NCBI GenBank assembly: GCA_050247155.1
Contig: JBFWUS010000002.1
Coordinates: 1-64,000 of the forward strand
DNA: 64,000 nt
Reading direction: 5' to 3'
Origin: Mesorhizobium_G sp050247155
GTDB taxonomy: Bacteria > Pseudomonadota > Alphaproteobacteria > Rhizobiales > Rhizobiaceae
Shown here piece after piece: positions 51,544 through 60,087 of this stretch. Each line of letters begins with the position of its first letter. The stretch's first letter is position 1. The notes beneath the pieces are model-generated. The model was not told the DNA's origin. It was given only the letters and a program-made list of their open reading frames with translations, and made no database searches. The position numbers were made by a program, and so were the translations under genes.

Positions 51544-52464
51544 TTACTCCGGCGTAGCGTCGACGACAGGATGGCGGAGCGTTCCGATCCCCTCGACGCA
51601 GGCGACGACGACGTCGCCTGGCCACATCCATTCCTGCGGATCGCGTCCCGCGCCGACACCTTCGGGCGTGCCGCTGGCGATGATATCGCCCGGCTCCAGC
51701 GTGATGGCCGAGGATATGTCGGCGATCAGGTCATCGACCTTGAAAAGCATATGGCGCGTGTTGGACCGCTGCTTCTCGACGCCGTTGAGTGTGAGCCACA
51801 GGTCGAGCGCATGCGGGTCTGGAATCTCGTCGGCGGTAACGATGCACGGGCCGAAGGGCGCGTAGGTGTCCTGGCCCTTCGAGAAGATCCACTGGCCGGC
51901 ACGACGGTTGTCGCGAGCCGACACGTCGATCATCACCGAATAGCCGAAGACGTGGCCGAGCGCGTCCCGCTTGCTTACTCTGCGCGCCGTGGTGCCGATG
52001 ATGACCGCGAGCTCAACCTCCCAGTCGAGCTGTTGCGTCATTTTGCGGTTATGCTCGATGCCGTCGCCAGGCCCGATCACCGAGGTCGGCGGCTTGGAGA
52101 AGACGACCGGCTGCTTCGGCAGGTCTTTCGAAGTGTCCAGCGACTTGGCGCTCTCGGCGACGTGCTCGACATAGTTCAGGCCGATGCCGAAGATGTTCTT
52201 GCGCGGTCGCGGGATCGGCGCCAGCAGCCTGACGTTGGCGAGCGCCGTCGCCACGCCTGCCGAAAAGCGGCCCTCGCTCTGTTCCAGGCACTCGCGCAAC
52301 GTGTCCAGTGCTGCATGGCCGGCGTCGATGAAGCCGAGCATCGTGCCAGGCAGAGCCTCGCCATGGTCCGCAGCGAGCGCCTCGACGTCGACGACCAGGT
52401 CGCCGACAATGACGCCGAGTTGCGCGGGTGCCTCCACGGCAGCGCGGTAAGTTACCAGTTTCAT
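51544..52464 (-). CDS. Fumarylacetoacetate hydrolase family protein
   Basis: The product is 306 aa from ATG 52464. FAH-fold motifs are NIFGIGLNYVEHVAE, PVVFSKPPTSVIGPGDGI, DWEVELAVIIGTTARRVSKRDALGHVFGYSVMIDVSARD (metal-binding Glu-x-Glu and Asp), QWIFSKGQDTYAPFGPCIV and SGTPEGVGAGRDPQEWMWPGD. Family members cleave or isomerise acylpyruvates made by ring cleavage, e.g. fumarylpyruvate from gentisate. It lies 13 bp after the bicupin dioxygenase gene, matching that pathway. Confidence 0.9.
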   Translation of the reverse strand: MKLVTYRAAVEAPAQLGVIVGDLVVDVEALAADHGEALPGTMLGFIDAGHAALDTLRECLEQSEGRFSAGVATALANVRLLAPIPRPRKNIFGIGLNYVEHVAESAKSLDTSKDLPKQPVVFSKPPTSVIGPGDGIEHNRKMTQQLDWEVELAVIIGTTARRVSKRDALGHVFGYSVMIDVSARDNRRAGQWIFSKGQDTYAPFGPCIVTADEIPDPHALDLWLTLNGVEKQRSNTRHMLFKVDDLIADISSAITLEPGDIIASGTPEGVGAGRDPQEWMWPGDVVVACVEGIGTLRHPVVDATPE

Positions 52465-52477
52465 GCTTGCCTGCCTT

Positions 52478-53599
52478 TCAAAGCGTCGGTTGCTGGCCGC
52501 CGTTCTCGCCAAACGCCTGCTCGCGATAGAGCCCGAGCGCCCTCATTACCGGCAGGTCGGACAGGCAGAACAGGCAGGCGTCCTCGCTGGCGGAACCATT
52601 TGCGTGCTCGTGCCAAGCCCAGGAAGGAACGCAAAAGATGTCATGTTCGCGCCAATCATAGCGCTTGCCGTCGATGATCGAATACCCCTCGCCCTTGGCG
52701 ACGTGATAGAGCCCGCTGCCGGTGTGGCGATGGGCACGGGTGCGCTCACCCGGACGCAGCATCTGCATGGATGCGCCCATGGTCTGCATGACAGGCCCGT
52801 TGGTGACCGGGTTCACATACTCCATGAGTATGCCATCGAAGGGCGACCCGTCGGTGCAGCCGGCATATTTGAGCAGCGCTTCGTAGGTCGGTGCCCATTC
52901 GTACTTGAACATCGGGCTGTAGCCTTTCGACCAGGTCTCGCCCATCGGTTTGAGGCCAGGATTGCCCCAGCTCTTGGTCATGTCGTCCACCGGATAACCC
53001 ACGGCCTGCTGCAGTTCGGGATGGACCTCGTAGAAATTCGCTTCCATGGCGTTGACGAAGGGGATGTCCAGCCCGTCCTGCCAGATGCAGGGCGAGCCGC
53101 TGGCCTCGACGCCATGCTCGTGCCAGGTGCCGTTTGGCGTGAGCACGAAATCATTAGCGCCAAGCGTCATCTTGTGGCCGTCGACAATCGTATAGGCGCC
53201 GGTACCTTCCATGATGAAACGGATGGCCGAAGCGGAATGGCGGTGGGCGGAAGCGACCTCGCCCGGATTCATGACCTGAAGCCCGGCATAGAGCCAGCCG
53301 ACCGCGGCGGCCACGTCGGAGCGGCCCGGATTGTTGAGATAGATGACCCGGCGGCCAGCCTTCTCCGGAGTGACGAGATCGACTGATCGCAGGACGCGCT
53401 CGCGCAGGTCGCGATAACGCCAAACGACCGGCACCGAACTGCTCTTCGGCTGCCATGGCTCGATCTTGTTCGCGACGGTCCAGAGAGCACCGGTACTGAA
53501 TCGGTCCAGGTCGTCGTAGTAGGCCAGCAGCTCCGGCGTATCCTCGACATTGGCGCGCCCGGCGACATCCTCGCGATGGTTTTCGCGCTGCTTTTCCAT
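52478..53599 (-). CDS. Gentisate 1,2-dioxygenase-like bicupin ring-cleavage dioxygenase
   Basis: The product is 373 aa from ATG 53599 (AAGGAG six nt upstream). An equivalent in-frame ATG with its own AAAGGAG lies at 53629, giving 383 aa. Two cupin domains are present: iron-site HRHSASAIRFIMEGTGAYTIVDGHKMTLG with NGTWHEHG (domain 1), and AHRHTGSGLYHVAKGEGYSIIDGKRYDW with SWAWHEHANG (domain 2). Family members open gentisate, salicylate or 1-hydroxy-2-naphthoate between adjacent carbons. It is the first gene of the minus-strand catabolic run, divergent from a GntR regulator. Confidence 0.87.
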   Translation of the reverse strand: MEKQRENHREDVAGRANVEDTPELLAYYDDLDRFSTGALWTVANKIEPWQPKSSSVPVVWRYRDLRERVLRSVDLVTPEKAGRRVIYLNNPGRSDVAAAVGWLYAGLQVMNPGEVASAHRHSASAIRFIMEGTGAYTIVDGHKMTLGANDFVLTPNGTWHEHGVEASGSPCIWQDGLDIPFVNAMEANFYEVHPELQQAVGYPVDDMTKSWGNPGLKPMGETWSKGYSPMFKYEWAPTYEALLKYAGCTDGSPFDGILMEYVNPVTNGPVMQTMGASMQMLRPGERTRAHRHTGSGLYHVAKGEGYSIIDGKRYDWREHDIFCVPSWAWHEHANGSASEDACLFCLSDLPVMRALGLYREQAFGENGGQQPTL

Positions 53600-53602
53600 C
53601 GA

Positions 53603-53662
53603 GTTCTCCTTCCGCTGCGCATATTCCATCAGGCTCTCCTTTCGCTGCGCATAAAATGCCTC
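53603..53662. repeat. Tandem duplication of a ribosome-binding site and start codon
   Basis: Two adjacent, near-identical 30-bp units on the minus strand each read GCGCAGCG, then an AAGGAG-type SD, then ATGGAA. They lie in the same frame, so the dioxygenase gene has two good start sites ten codons apart. Confidence 0.75.
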
Positions 53663-53686
53663 GGTGCATCTTCGAAGACAAGTCAT

Positions 53687-53698
53687 ATTTTCGAAAAT
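53687..53698. promoter_or_regulatory. Palindromic operator-like site between dioxygenase gene and GntR gene
   Basis: ATTTTCGAAAAT is identical to the site at 49957-49968 and lies in the 158-bp divergent region. It sits within reach of promoters for both the bicupin dioxygenase operon and the GntR gene. The GntR/FCD protein encoded at 53758 is the natural candidate to bind it. Confidence 0.6.
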
Positions 53699-53757
53699 CT
53701 TCGAGATTGCCGACAGATCGGCTGATGGGATAGAATCCATGGCATGGGATTCGAAGC

Positions 53758-54435
53758 ATGACCCTTGCCGAAAAAGCGTATGCCGCGTTGCGCCGCGACA
53801 TCATCCGGGGCGAGTTCGCGCCAGGGCGGCCGCTGCGCCTTGCCGATCTCAGCCAGCGCTACGGAATGGGTTTCTCTCCCTTGCGCGAAGCGTTAAATCG
53901 CCTGCAAGCGGAACGAATGGTTACGGCAGAATCGCTGCGCGGTTTCCGTGTGGCCCCAGCGTCGCTCGACGAGTTTTTTGACACGATGTCGCTGCGGATC
54001 CTCATTGAGACGGAAGCGATTGGCGCATCGATACGGGCTGGCGATGACTCGTGGGCGGCGGGCATCGTCTCTGCCTTGTACGCCCTCAATCTTCAAGCGG
54101 GCCGCACCGGACCCGATGCCGATATCTGGACGCTTGAGGCGCGCCACCACGCCTTCCATCGCTCGCTGCTGGCCGCCTGCAACTCACCCTGGACCCTGGA
54201 ATTCTTCGAACGGCTCTACACAGCGACTGAACGCTATCGTGTCCCGGTACTGATGGCGGCCGCTCTGCCGGCCGGACGTGACGTCCAGGCCGAACATGGT
54301 GCGCTTGCGCAGGCTACGCTCGACCGCGATGCCGACAAGGCTGTCACCCTCCTGAGGGAACATTACCTCCGGACGTTCAACGATCTGGCCCAGGTCATGC
54401 GCCAGAGCGAACTGAATGCCGCCCGTTGCGCCTGA
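53758..54435 (+). CDS. GntR-family regulator with FCD domain
   Basis: The product is 225 aa. The winged HTH is AYAALRRDIIRGEFAPGRPLRLADLSQRYGMGFSPLREALNRLQAERMVTAESLRGFRVAPAS (residues 7-70). The FCD ligand domain has LRILIETEAIGASI, WTLEARHHAFHRSLLAAC and HGALAQATLDRDADKAVTLLREHY; the His residues are probable metal ligands. It is divergent from the aromatic cluster and is its likely regulator. SD at the start is weak. Confidence 0.9.
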   Translation: MTLAEKAYAALRRDIIRGEFAPGRPLRLADLSQRYGMGFSPLREALNRLQAERMVTAESLRGFRVAPASLDEFFDTMSLRILIETEAIGASIRAGDDSWAAGIVSALYALNLQAGRTGPDADIWTLEARHHAFHRSLLAACNSPWTLEFFERLYTATERYRVPVLMAAALPAGRDVQAEHGALAQATLDRDADKAVTLLREHYLRTFNDLAQVMRQSELNAARCA

Positions 54436-54789
54436 GCGCGCGTTTACCCGCGACGGCGGCGGCCATCGAGATCACAATGCGAAGAAGCTCGTTTCTTCCT
54501 CACTTTGTGTGATTCATCCGCCGTTAGCGACGGTGTCGCTATGACTTAAACGAAACGGCCTCTGGCAAACCCGGGGCGGTTCACAGAAACCAGCCAGCAC
54601 GTCACATCACAATCGATTCATTGATCCCCCGGACGTGCTCTAGCGTTACGTTACGCGGGTGCGAACTGGTGCCTGCACTGGAGGCGATCGTCGAGATATG
54701 ATGCTCCGGCGTTCGAATCCTTTAAAGAGTTCAATCTGGCACCATCGGGAGCTATCAGAGACAGCAAGAGGGCGTCTAAGCGCCGCACC
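54436..54789. other. 354-bp intergenic region between two convergent GntR genes
   Basis: No credible gene is seen. Two small hairpins are present: GAAGAA against TTCTTC at 54481-54498, and TAGCGAC against GTCGCTA at 54525-54541. Neither is followed by a T-run. They may act in 3' end formation of either regulator gene. A TTCGAATCC near 54714 recalls a tRNA T-loop, but the arms do not pair. Confidence 0.5.
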
Positions 54790-55449
54790 TCAAGTCCCTA
54801 GTAGGCCTCGCAGCGTGCGCGATGCATTGAGCAGATGATCGCAGGCTGCCTTCCGCGCGCCCTCGGCGTCGCGTCGCGCGATCGCGGACGCGACTGCATA
54901 TTGGTCGGCTCCCCGCGTGTCAGAGATGGTGAAGCTCTGATTGCAGAAATACCAAATGCGTAGGGAAAGATTGAAATAGAGGTTGGCTGACGATTCCAGG
55001 AAGGGATTGCGCGAGGCCAGGAAGATCTGTCGATGGAAAGCGGCGTCCAGATCCGTGACACCGGCGTTGTCGGTCGTCGTCTTGATCTCTTCCGCGAGCT
55101 GCAGAAGTTTGTTGCGCTCGGCTTCCGTGGCGCGCTCGGCTGCCAGTTGTGCGCTGAGGCCCTCGATTTCCAGGCGCACCTCCGTCAGCCAGCGCTCATC
55201 ACCAATATTGATATCCGCGGTGAAGGTCCCGCGCCGAGGGTAGATCGATACCAGGTGCTCATAGGAAAGCCGGCGTACGGCATTGCGGATCGGCGTTAGA
55301 CCGACACCGAATTCCTCGCTGAGCCGATCCTCGGCCAACGGTGCCCCCGGAGGGATTTCCACCCGGACGATCCGGTCTCGGAGCTGCTCGTAGGCGAGGT
55401 CGGACAGGCCTGGGCCATCTGCGGATGTGCGTAAAATTTCTATGGTCAT
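54790..55449 (-). CDS. GntR-family regulator with FCD domain
   Basis: The product is 219 aa. The winged HTH is AYEQLRDRIVRVEIPPGAPLAEDRLSEEFGVGLTPIRNAVRRLSYEHLVSIYPRRGTFTADIN (residues 19-80). The FCD domain has VRLEIEGLSAQLAAERA, DLDAAFHRQIFLASRNPFL and AIARRDAEGARKAACDHL. It is divergent from the amino-acid importer operon starting at 55626 and probably controls it. Confidence 0.9.
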   Translation of the reverse strand: MTIEILRTSADGPGLSDLAYEQLRDRIVRVEIPPGAPLAEDRLSEEFGVGLTPIRNAVRRLSYEHLVSIYPRRGTFTADINIGDERWLTEVRLEIEGLSAQLAAERATEAERNKLLQLAEEIKTTTDNAGVTDLDAAFHRQIFLASRNPFLESSANLYFNLSLRIWYFCNQSFTISDTRGADQYAVASAIARRDAEGARKAACDHLLNASRTLRGLLGT

Positions 55450-55548
55450 GGTAGTCGATTATCGCAAAACATCCTGATTTTCCAACGTTTCCCGCCTGCC
55501 TGCACAAGAAAAACACGGCTTCCTGCGCTGCGGCGTCAAATCGGGCGC

Positions 55549-55578
55549 TTGACGTCGAGAAGGCGCTGTGTCTAGATA
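55549..55578 (+). promoter_or_regulatory. Candidate promoter of the polar amino acid importer operon
   Basis: TTGACG (55549-55554), an 18-bp spacer and TAGATA (55573-55578) lie about 48 bp before the binding-protein ATG, in the gap between this operon and its divergent GntR gene. It was identified by eye. Confidence 0.4.
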
Positions 55579-55625
55579 TGAGAACTGAAATTTCTGTCCA
55601 ATTACACAACGAAAGAGGGAACTTC

Positions 55626-56483
55626 ATGCGTCACAATTTGCTTCTCGCTGTTTCCATCGCTGCGCTGGCTCTTTCCGCTCCGGCTGGCGCCAAGGATCTT
55701 TCGAGCCTGGTTCCCGCGGACATCAAGGAGAAGGGATATATCGAGGTAGTCACCGATCCTTCTTTCGGTCCGCCGTGGAACTACCACCCCGGCACGGACC
55801 AGACCGTCTACGAGGGGATCGACCCGGATATCGCCAAAGGCATCTCCGAACGCCTCGGCGTTGAAATCCGCTTTGTGTCCCTTGCCTGGACCGGCATAAT
55901 TCCTGCCGTCCGCGCCGGCCGCTATGACATGGTGATGGTCGGCATGTCGACCACTGAAGAGCGCACCAAGGTTATCGATCTCGTCGACTATGCGATCGAT
56001 TCCAACGCCATTCTGGTTCAGATAGGCAATCCGCTCGGCATCAAGTCCCCTCAGGATCTGTGCGGAAAGAAAGCCTCGGCTGTCATCGGCTCGCTCCAAT
56101 TCGCGATCCTTCAAGAGATCTCGGCAGCCTGCGACAAGCCGATCACGATCAGCACTTTCCCCACCAAGTCCGACTCCTTCCTCCAGGTAGAGACGAAGCG
56201 AGCCGATGCGACGATCGATGGCAAGATCGTCAGCGGCTATCTTTCCAGCAACGGCATCTTCGCCTCCAAGGGCATCGAAGTGGTCTTCACCAAGGACTTG
56301 CCGGGAAAGCCGCTCGGGATCGGTCTCGCCAAGGAGAAGACGGCGCTGCGCGATGCTGTTGCAGCGGCAATCGACGACATGATCGCGGACGGCACCTACA
56401 CGAAGATCTTCGCTAAGTGGGGCACTGTCGACATGCCGCTACAAAAGGCCGAGATCAACAATTTCCAGCTCGGCAAGAAGTAA
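55626..56483 (+). CDS. Polar amino acid ABC transporter substrate-binding protein (family 3)
   Basis: The product is 285 aa from ATG 55626 (GAGGGAA upstream; the frame to 55578 adds 16 unlikely residues). It has the signal peptide MRHNLLLAVSIAALALSAPAGA. The mature family-3 fold includes YIEVVTDPSFGPPWNYHP, YEGIDPDIAKGISERLGVEIRFVSLAWTGIIPAVRAGRYDMVMVGMSTTEERTKVIDLVDYA, and a C-terminal lobe ending ADGTYTKIFAKWGT. It heads an operon of seven genes that runs to proC. Confidence 0.92.
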   Translation: MRHNLLLAVSIAALALSAPAGAKDLSSLVPADIKEKGYIEVVTDPSFGPPWNYHPGTDQTVYEGIDPDIAKGISERLGVEIRFVSLAWTGIIPAVRAGRYDMVMVGMSTTEERTKVIDLVDYAIDSNAILVQIGNPLGIKSPQDLCGKKASAVIGSLQFAILQEISAACDKPITISTFPTKSDSFLQVETKRADATIDGKIVSGYLSSNGIFASKGIEVVFTKDLPGKPLGIGLAKEKTALRDAVAAAIDDMIADGTYTKIFAKWGTVDMPLQKAEINNFQLGKK

Positions 56484-56531
56484 GCAGCAGGGGTGTCGGA
56501 CAATGCCGGGTCTTCAAAAAGGAGAACGACC

Positions 56532-57374
56532 ATGTTGAGCGCCAGCCAGAAAAGCCACATCTCCGTAGCGCTCTGCCTGGCTGGGGTGGTTGCCGTCTTT
56601 TACATCTTCGCGACCGCAAGCTTCTCGTGGAACGAAATCCCGAAGTATCTCCTGGCGCCCCAGATCATCGCGGGAGCCCGCGTCACCCTGGTGTTGACCA
56701 TCCTGTCGATGGCGATCGGTATCACCATCGGCGTGGTCTTCGCCATGATGCGGGTCTCTTCGCTGCTCGTGCCGCAGGTTGTCGCCGCAGGATACATCTG
56801 GTTGTTCCGGGGTATCCCGCTGCTTGTGCAGATCATTTTCTGGTTCAATCTGGCACTTTTCATGCCGCGGATTGGGTTCGGCGACTACTCGGTCTCGACC
56901 AATGACGTGATGGGCAGTTTCACCGCCGCGCTGATCGCGCTCAGCCTGAACGAAGGCGCCTACATGGCGGAGATCGTGCGCGGCGGCATTCTCGCTATCG
57001 ACCGGGGGCAGGTCGAGGCGGCGCGGGCGCTCGGCCTCAGCCGTGGTCGCACCTTCCGCCGGATCGTTCTGCCACAGGCCTTGCGCATGGTGATTCCGGC
57101 GACCGGCAACCAGATCATCGGCATGCTCAAGGCGACGTCGCTCGTCTCCGTCATCGGCGTGCACGACCTGCTGACCCAGGCGCAGTTCATCTACACCGCC
57201 AACTATCTCATCATGGAGCTGCTGATCGTCGCGGCCATCTGGTACCTCGCGCTGACGGCACTCGCCTCGCTTCTTCAGCACTTCCTTGAGAAGTGGGCGT
57301 CCCATCGACCTTCCGACCGGCACGAAGAGGTCGGCAAGGCGCAGGTTTCCTCCGGTTCGGAGCAACTTGTATGA
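56532..57374 (+). CDS. Polar amino acid ABC transporter permease (HisM/GlnP family)
   Basis: The product is 280 aa from ATG 56532 behind AAGGAGAACGACC. About six membrane spans and the HisMQ coupling motif EAARALGLSRGRTFRRIVLPQALRMVIPATGNQIIGMLKATSLVSVI are present. It probably works as a homodimer, since only one permease gene is present. It overlaps the ATPase gene by 4 bp. Confidence 0.92.
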   Translation: MLSASQKSHISVALCLAGVVAVFYIFATASFSWNEIPKYLLAPQIIAGARVTLVLTILSMAIGITIGVVFAMMRVSSLLVPQVVAAGYIWLFRGIPLLVQIIFWFNLALFMPRIGFGDYSVSTNDVMGSFTAALIALSLNEGAYMAEIVRGGILAIDRGQVEAARALGLSRGRTFRRIVLPQALRMVIPATGNQIIGMLKATSLVSVIGVHDLLTQAQFIYTANYLIMELLIVAAIWYLALTALASLLQHFLEKWASHRPSDRHEEVGKAQVSSGSEQLV

Positions 57375-58135
57375 ACAGCCCCATGATCAAGATCGCAGGT
57401 TTGAGCAAGGCCTTCGGTGCGGTCCGCGTCCTGCACGACATCGATCTCGATGTCGCCTCCGGCGAGGTCGTCTCGATCCTCGGCCCTTCCGGTTCCGGCA
57501 AGAGCACGCTCCTGCGCTGCATCAATCTGCTCGAAACCTTCGACAGCGGCAGTGTGGTCGTGAATATGGAGGCAATAGGCTACCGGGACATCGACGGCCG
57601 ACGCTGCCCGCTTCCCGAGGAGGAGATCGACCGCCAGCGCATGGAAATCGGCATGGTGTTCCAGCGCTTCAACCTGTTCTCGCACATGACCGCCATGGGC
57701 AACATCATCGAAGCGCCGGTATTGGTGCGTGGAGAGCACAAGGACGCAGCCATCGCGCATGGACGGGAACTCCTTTCCAAGGTGGGGCTCGCCGAGCGTG
57801 CCAATGCCTATCCCGAGCATCTCTCCGGCGGCCAGCAGCAACGCGTTGCCATTGCTCGGGCGCTCGCCATGCGTCCGAAAGTCATGCTCTTCGACGAGCC
57901 AACGTCCGCTCTCGATCCGGAATCGGTCGGCGAGGTGCTGTCCGTTATCCGCCAGCTCGCGCGCGATGGCATGACCATGCTCGTGGTCACCCATGAAATG
58001 GGTTTCGCCCGTGAAGTGAGTGACCGCATCGTCTTCATGGATGCCGGACGTATCGTCGAAATGGGACCGCCCGGCGAGATCATGGTCTCGCCGAAGAATG
58101 CCCGGACCCGGAATTTCTTCTCAAAGATTCTCTGA
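57371..58135 (+). CDS. Polar amino acid ABC transporter ATPase (GlnQ/HisP family)
   Basis: The product is 254 aa from ATG 57371 (ATGA overlap). Walker A is GPSGSGKSTLLR, Q-loop VFQRFNLFSHMTAMGNI, signature LSGGQQQRVAIARAL, Walker B VMLFDEPTSALDP and H-loop VTHEMGFA, all intact. It completes the importer with the two genes before it. Confidence 0.95.
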   Translation: MNSPMIKIAGLSKAFGAVRVLHDIDLDVASGEVVSILGPSGSGKSTLLRCINLLETFDSGSVVVNMEAIGYRDIDGRRCPLPEEEIDRQRMEIGMVFQRFNLFSHMTAMGNIIEAPVLVRGEHKDAAIAHGRELLSKVGLAERANAYPEHLSGGQQQRVAIARALAMRPKVMLFDEPTSALDPESVGEVLSVIRQLARDGMTMLVVTHEMGFAREVSDRIVFMDAGRIVEMGPPGEIMVSPKNARTRNFFSKIL

Positions 58136-58160
58136 CAAATCGCAAAATACAGGTGACGAC

Positions 58161-59075
58161 ATGAACGATTGCTTGCGCCTCATCGCCGAGCATTCCCTGA
58201 CCTATGCGCCGCATCATGTGGCCGAGAAGCTCGGCTATTTCGCGGATGCCAGGGTGGATATCGACCTCAACTATGAGTCCGGTCCCGGTGGCTCCTGGCT
58301 CGCCGAAGTACTGGCGCGGGGGGAAGCCGATATCGCTCGCGGCGGTGTGTGGATACCGATGATGTATCGCAACTATCTAGAAGACCTGCGCCTCTTCGCG
58401 GCGCTGTGTCACCGCAACGCGCAGGTCCTGTTCACCCGCACGCCGTCCGAGAATTTCTCGCTGCGGGAACTTGAGGGGCGCCGCATCATGCTGCCGGCGG
58501 CCGCGACCAGCCAGTGGATGTACTTCCGCGGCCTGTTCGAGGAGCAGGGTGCCGATTGGGGAAAGGTTCTCTGGATCCGGGATCTTGAAGTGCGCACCAT
58601 GCTTCGCTTGTGGCGCGGCGGCTATGCGGACGGTTTCCTTACCTCGCCGCCACTTGTGGAGACGTTGATCGGCGAGGGTTACCACGCGGCGCTCGACTTT
58701 GCCGATACAGGGGCGGTTCCGTGGAGCGTCTATTACGCCCCCCGTACCACCGTAGAGGAAAAGGCCGAGCCGCTTTCGCGTTTTGTCGGGGCGCTGTCGC
58801 GTGCGGTTGACTGGATGGAAGAGGTGCCGGCGGCTGAAATCGCCCGGTTGATCGGGGGGGATTTTCCCGCCTGGGATCTGCCGGTCGTAGAACGCGCGCT
58901 GGCGCGCATGCGGGCGAAGGGAACCTGGGACCGTGACATGCATGTCCCGGCTGAACCCCTTCAACGCTACCAGAAGATGATCGCGTCCTACGGTCTCATC
59001 CCTGCGCCCATGCCGCACGGCATCATCGTGGACGACCGGGCCGCATCCGCGCGGCCTCTGGCCACCGCGTCCTGA
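58161..59075 (+). CDS. NMT1/THI5-like protein without signal peptide (paralogue 1)
   Basis: The product is 304 aa from ATG 58161. It has the fold pattern of NMT1/THI5/SsuA binding proteins (LRLIAEHSLTYAPHHVAEKLGYFADARVDIDLNYESGPGGSWLAEVLARGEADIARGGVWIPMMYR) but begins directly at the first beta strand, with no export signal. Motifs shared with the next gene are GPGxSWLA, GGxWIPxxYR, CHRNxQ, TSQWM and VPWSVYY. A cytoplasmic role, as enzyme or ligand-binding protein, is therefore more likely than transport. The THI5 Cys-rich motif (CCCFC) is absent. Substrate is unknown. Confidence 0.75.
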   Translation: MNDCLRLIAEHSLTYAPHHVAEKLGYFADARVDIDLNYESGPGGSWLAEVLARGEADIARGGVWIPMMYRNYLEDLRLFAALCHRNAQVLFTRTPSENFSLRELEGRRIMLPAAATSQWMYFRGLFEEQGADWGKVLWIRDLEVRTMLRLWRGGYADGFLTSPPLVETLIGEGYHAALDFADTGAVPWSVYYAPRTTVEEKAEPLSRFVGALSRAVDWMEEVPAAEIARLIGGDFPAWDLPVVERALARMRAKGTWDRDMHVPAEPLQRYQKMIASYGLIPAPMPHGIIVDDRAASARPLATAS

Positions 59076-59092
59076 TCTCTGGAGCCGTCCAC

Positions 59093-59989
59093 ATGATCGG
59101 CGTACGTGTGACCTCATCCGCGCTCCACACCAACTATGCGCCCTGTTATCTCGCCGATACGCTCGGCATCTACGCGGCGAACGGCCTGCGAGTCGATGCT
59201 TCCATTCCCGCCGGACCAGGCAGTTCATGGCTTGCCAGCAATCTTCTTGACGACAAGGCCGACTTCGCCATGGGCGGGATCTGGATTCCGCTAGCCTATC
59301 GCGGGCGGCTTGCTGAGTTGCCGATTTCCGCGCTCGTCTGCCATCGCAACCCGCAGGCGATCATGGCGCGCCGTCCGATCGAGAACTTCTGCTGGGAAAG
59401 CCTCTATGGTCAGAAGATGTTGCTCTCGATGAGTTCGACCAGCCAGTGGATGTTCCTGGAGGGGGCCATGAAACAGGCAGGAGCCGATCCCTCGAAAGTG
59501 CGGTTCCTGCGCGATCTCGACGCGATCACCAATATCCGTCTCTGGCGCGCGGGCCTCGGGGAGTTCCTCCTGGCCGATCCGCTCACCATCGAGGAGCTGG
59601 AGGATGAGGAGTATCACGTCGTCACGACACTCGGACAGATCTGCGGCCCCGTGCCGTGGAGCGTCTATTATACCGCGCCGCGTGTACTGCAGCGCGAGGA
59701 CGGCATGGCGTCACTGTTCGTGCGTTCGATCAGCGAAGCCCTGCGCTGGATTCATGCCCATACGGACGAGGAGGTCGCTGAGGCGATCGCCTCCTATTTC
59801 CCCGACAAGTCGGTGGTGCTGCTCGCCCGCTCCATCGCCTGTCTGCGTGCCGACGGAGTCTGGCGCGAGGATACCACTATCCCGCGTGACCCTTTCGACA
59901 ACTATCAGCGCATTATCGCGGATTTCGGTCTGATCGAACGACCGTTCCCGCTCAGCGACGTCGTGTCCTATCCCGCGGGTGGGACATGA
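59093..59989 (+). CDS. NMT1/THI5-like protein without signal peptide (paralogue 2)
   Basis: The product is 298 aa, 17 bp after paralogue 1, which it resembles along its whole length (VRVTSSALHTNYAPCYLADTLGIYAANGLRVDASIPAGPGSSWLASNLLDDKADFAMGGIWIPLAYR, CHRNPQAIMARRP, VPWSVYY). It too lacks a signal peptide. Tandem duplication with retained motifs suggests a heterodimer or two related ligands. The divergence of the two is clear, so this is not a recent copy. Confidence 0.75.
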   Translation: MIGVRVTSSALHTNYAPCYLADTLGIYAANGLRVDASIPAGPGSSWLASNLLDDKADFAMGGIWIPLAYRGRLAELPISALVCHRNPQAIMARRPIENFCWESLYGQKMLLSMSSTSQWMFLEGAMKQAGADPSKVRFLRDLDAITNIRLWRAGLGEFLLADPLTIEELEDEEYHVVTTLGQICGPVPWSVYYTAPRVLQREDGMASLFVRSISEALRWIHAHTDEEVAEAIASYFPDKSVVLLARSIACLRADGVWREDTTIPRDPFDNYQRIIADFGLIERPFPLSDVVSYPAGGT

Positions 59990-60087
59990 CGGAATTAACC
60001 AGATCGTTCGCTAGGTTGGTGCCATGCACCGCTATGGCAAGGCATGTGTTTGCCGGTGTTCCGGCTGGAGTAGGGGAGTGAACACCA

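Noticed and set aside
54690..54760. Possible tRNA 3' end (TTCGAATCC followed later by CACCA)
   Set aside because: The arms beside the T-loop-like sequence do not pair and no other tRNA arm can be drawn.
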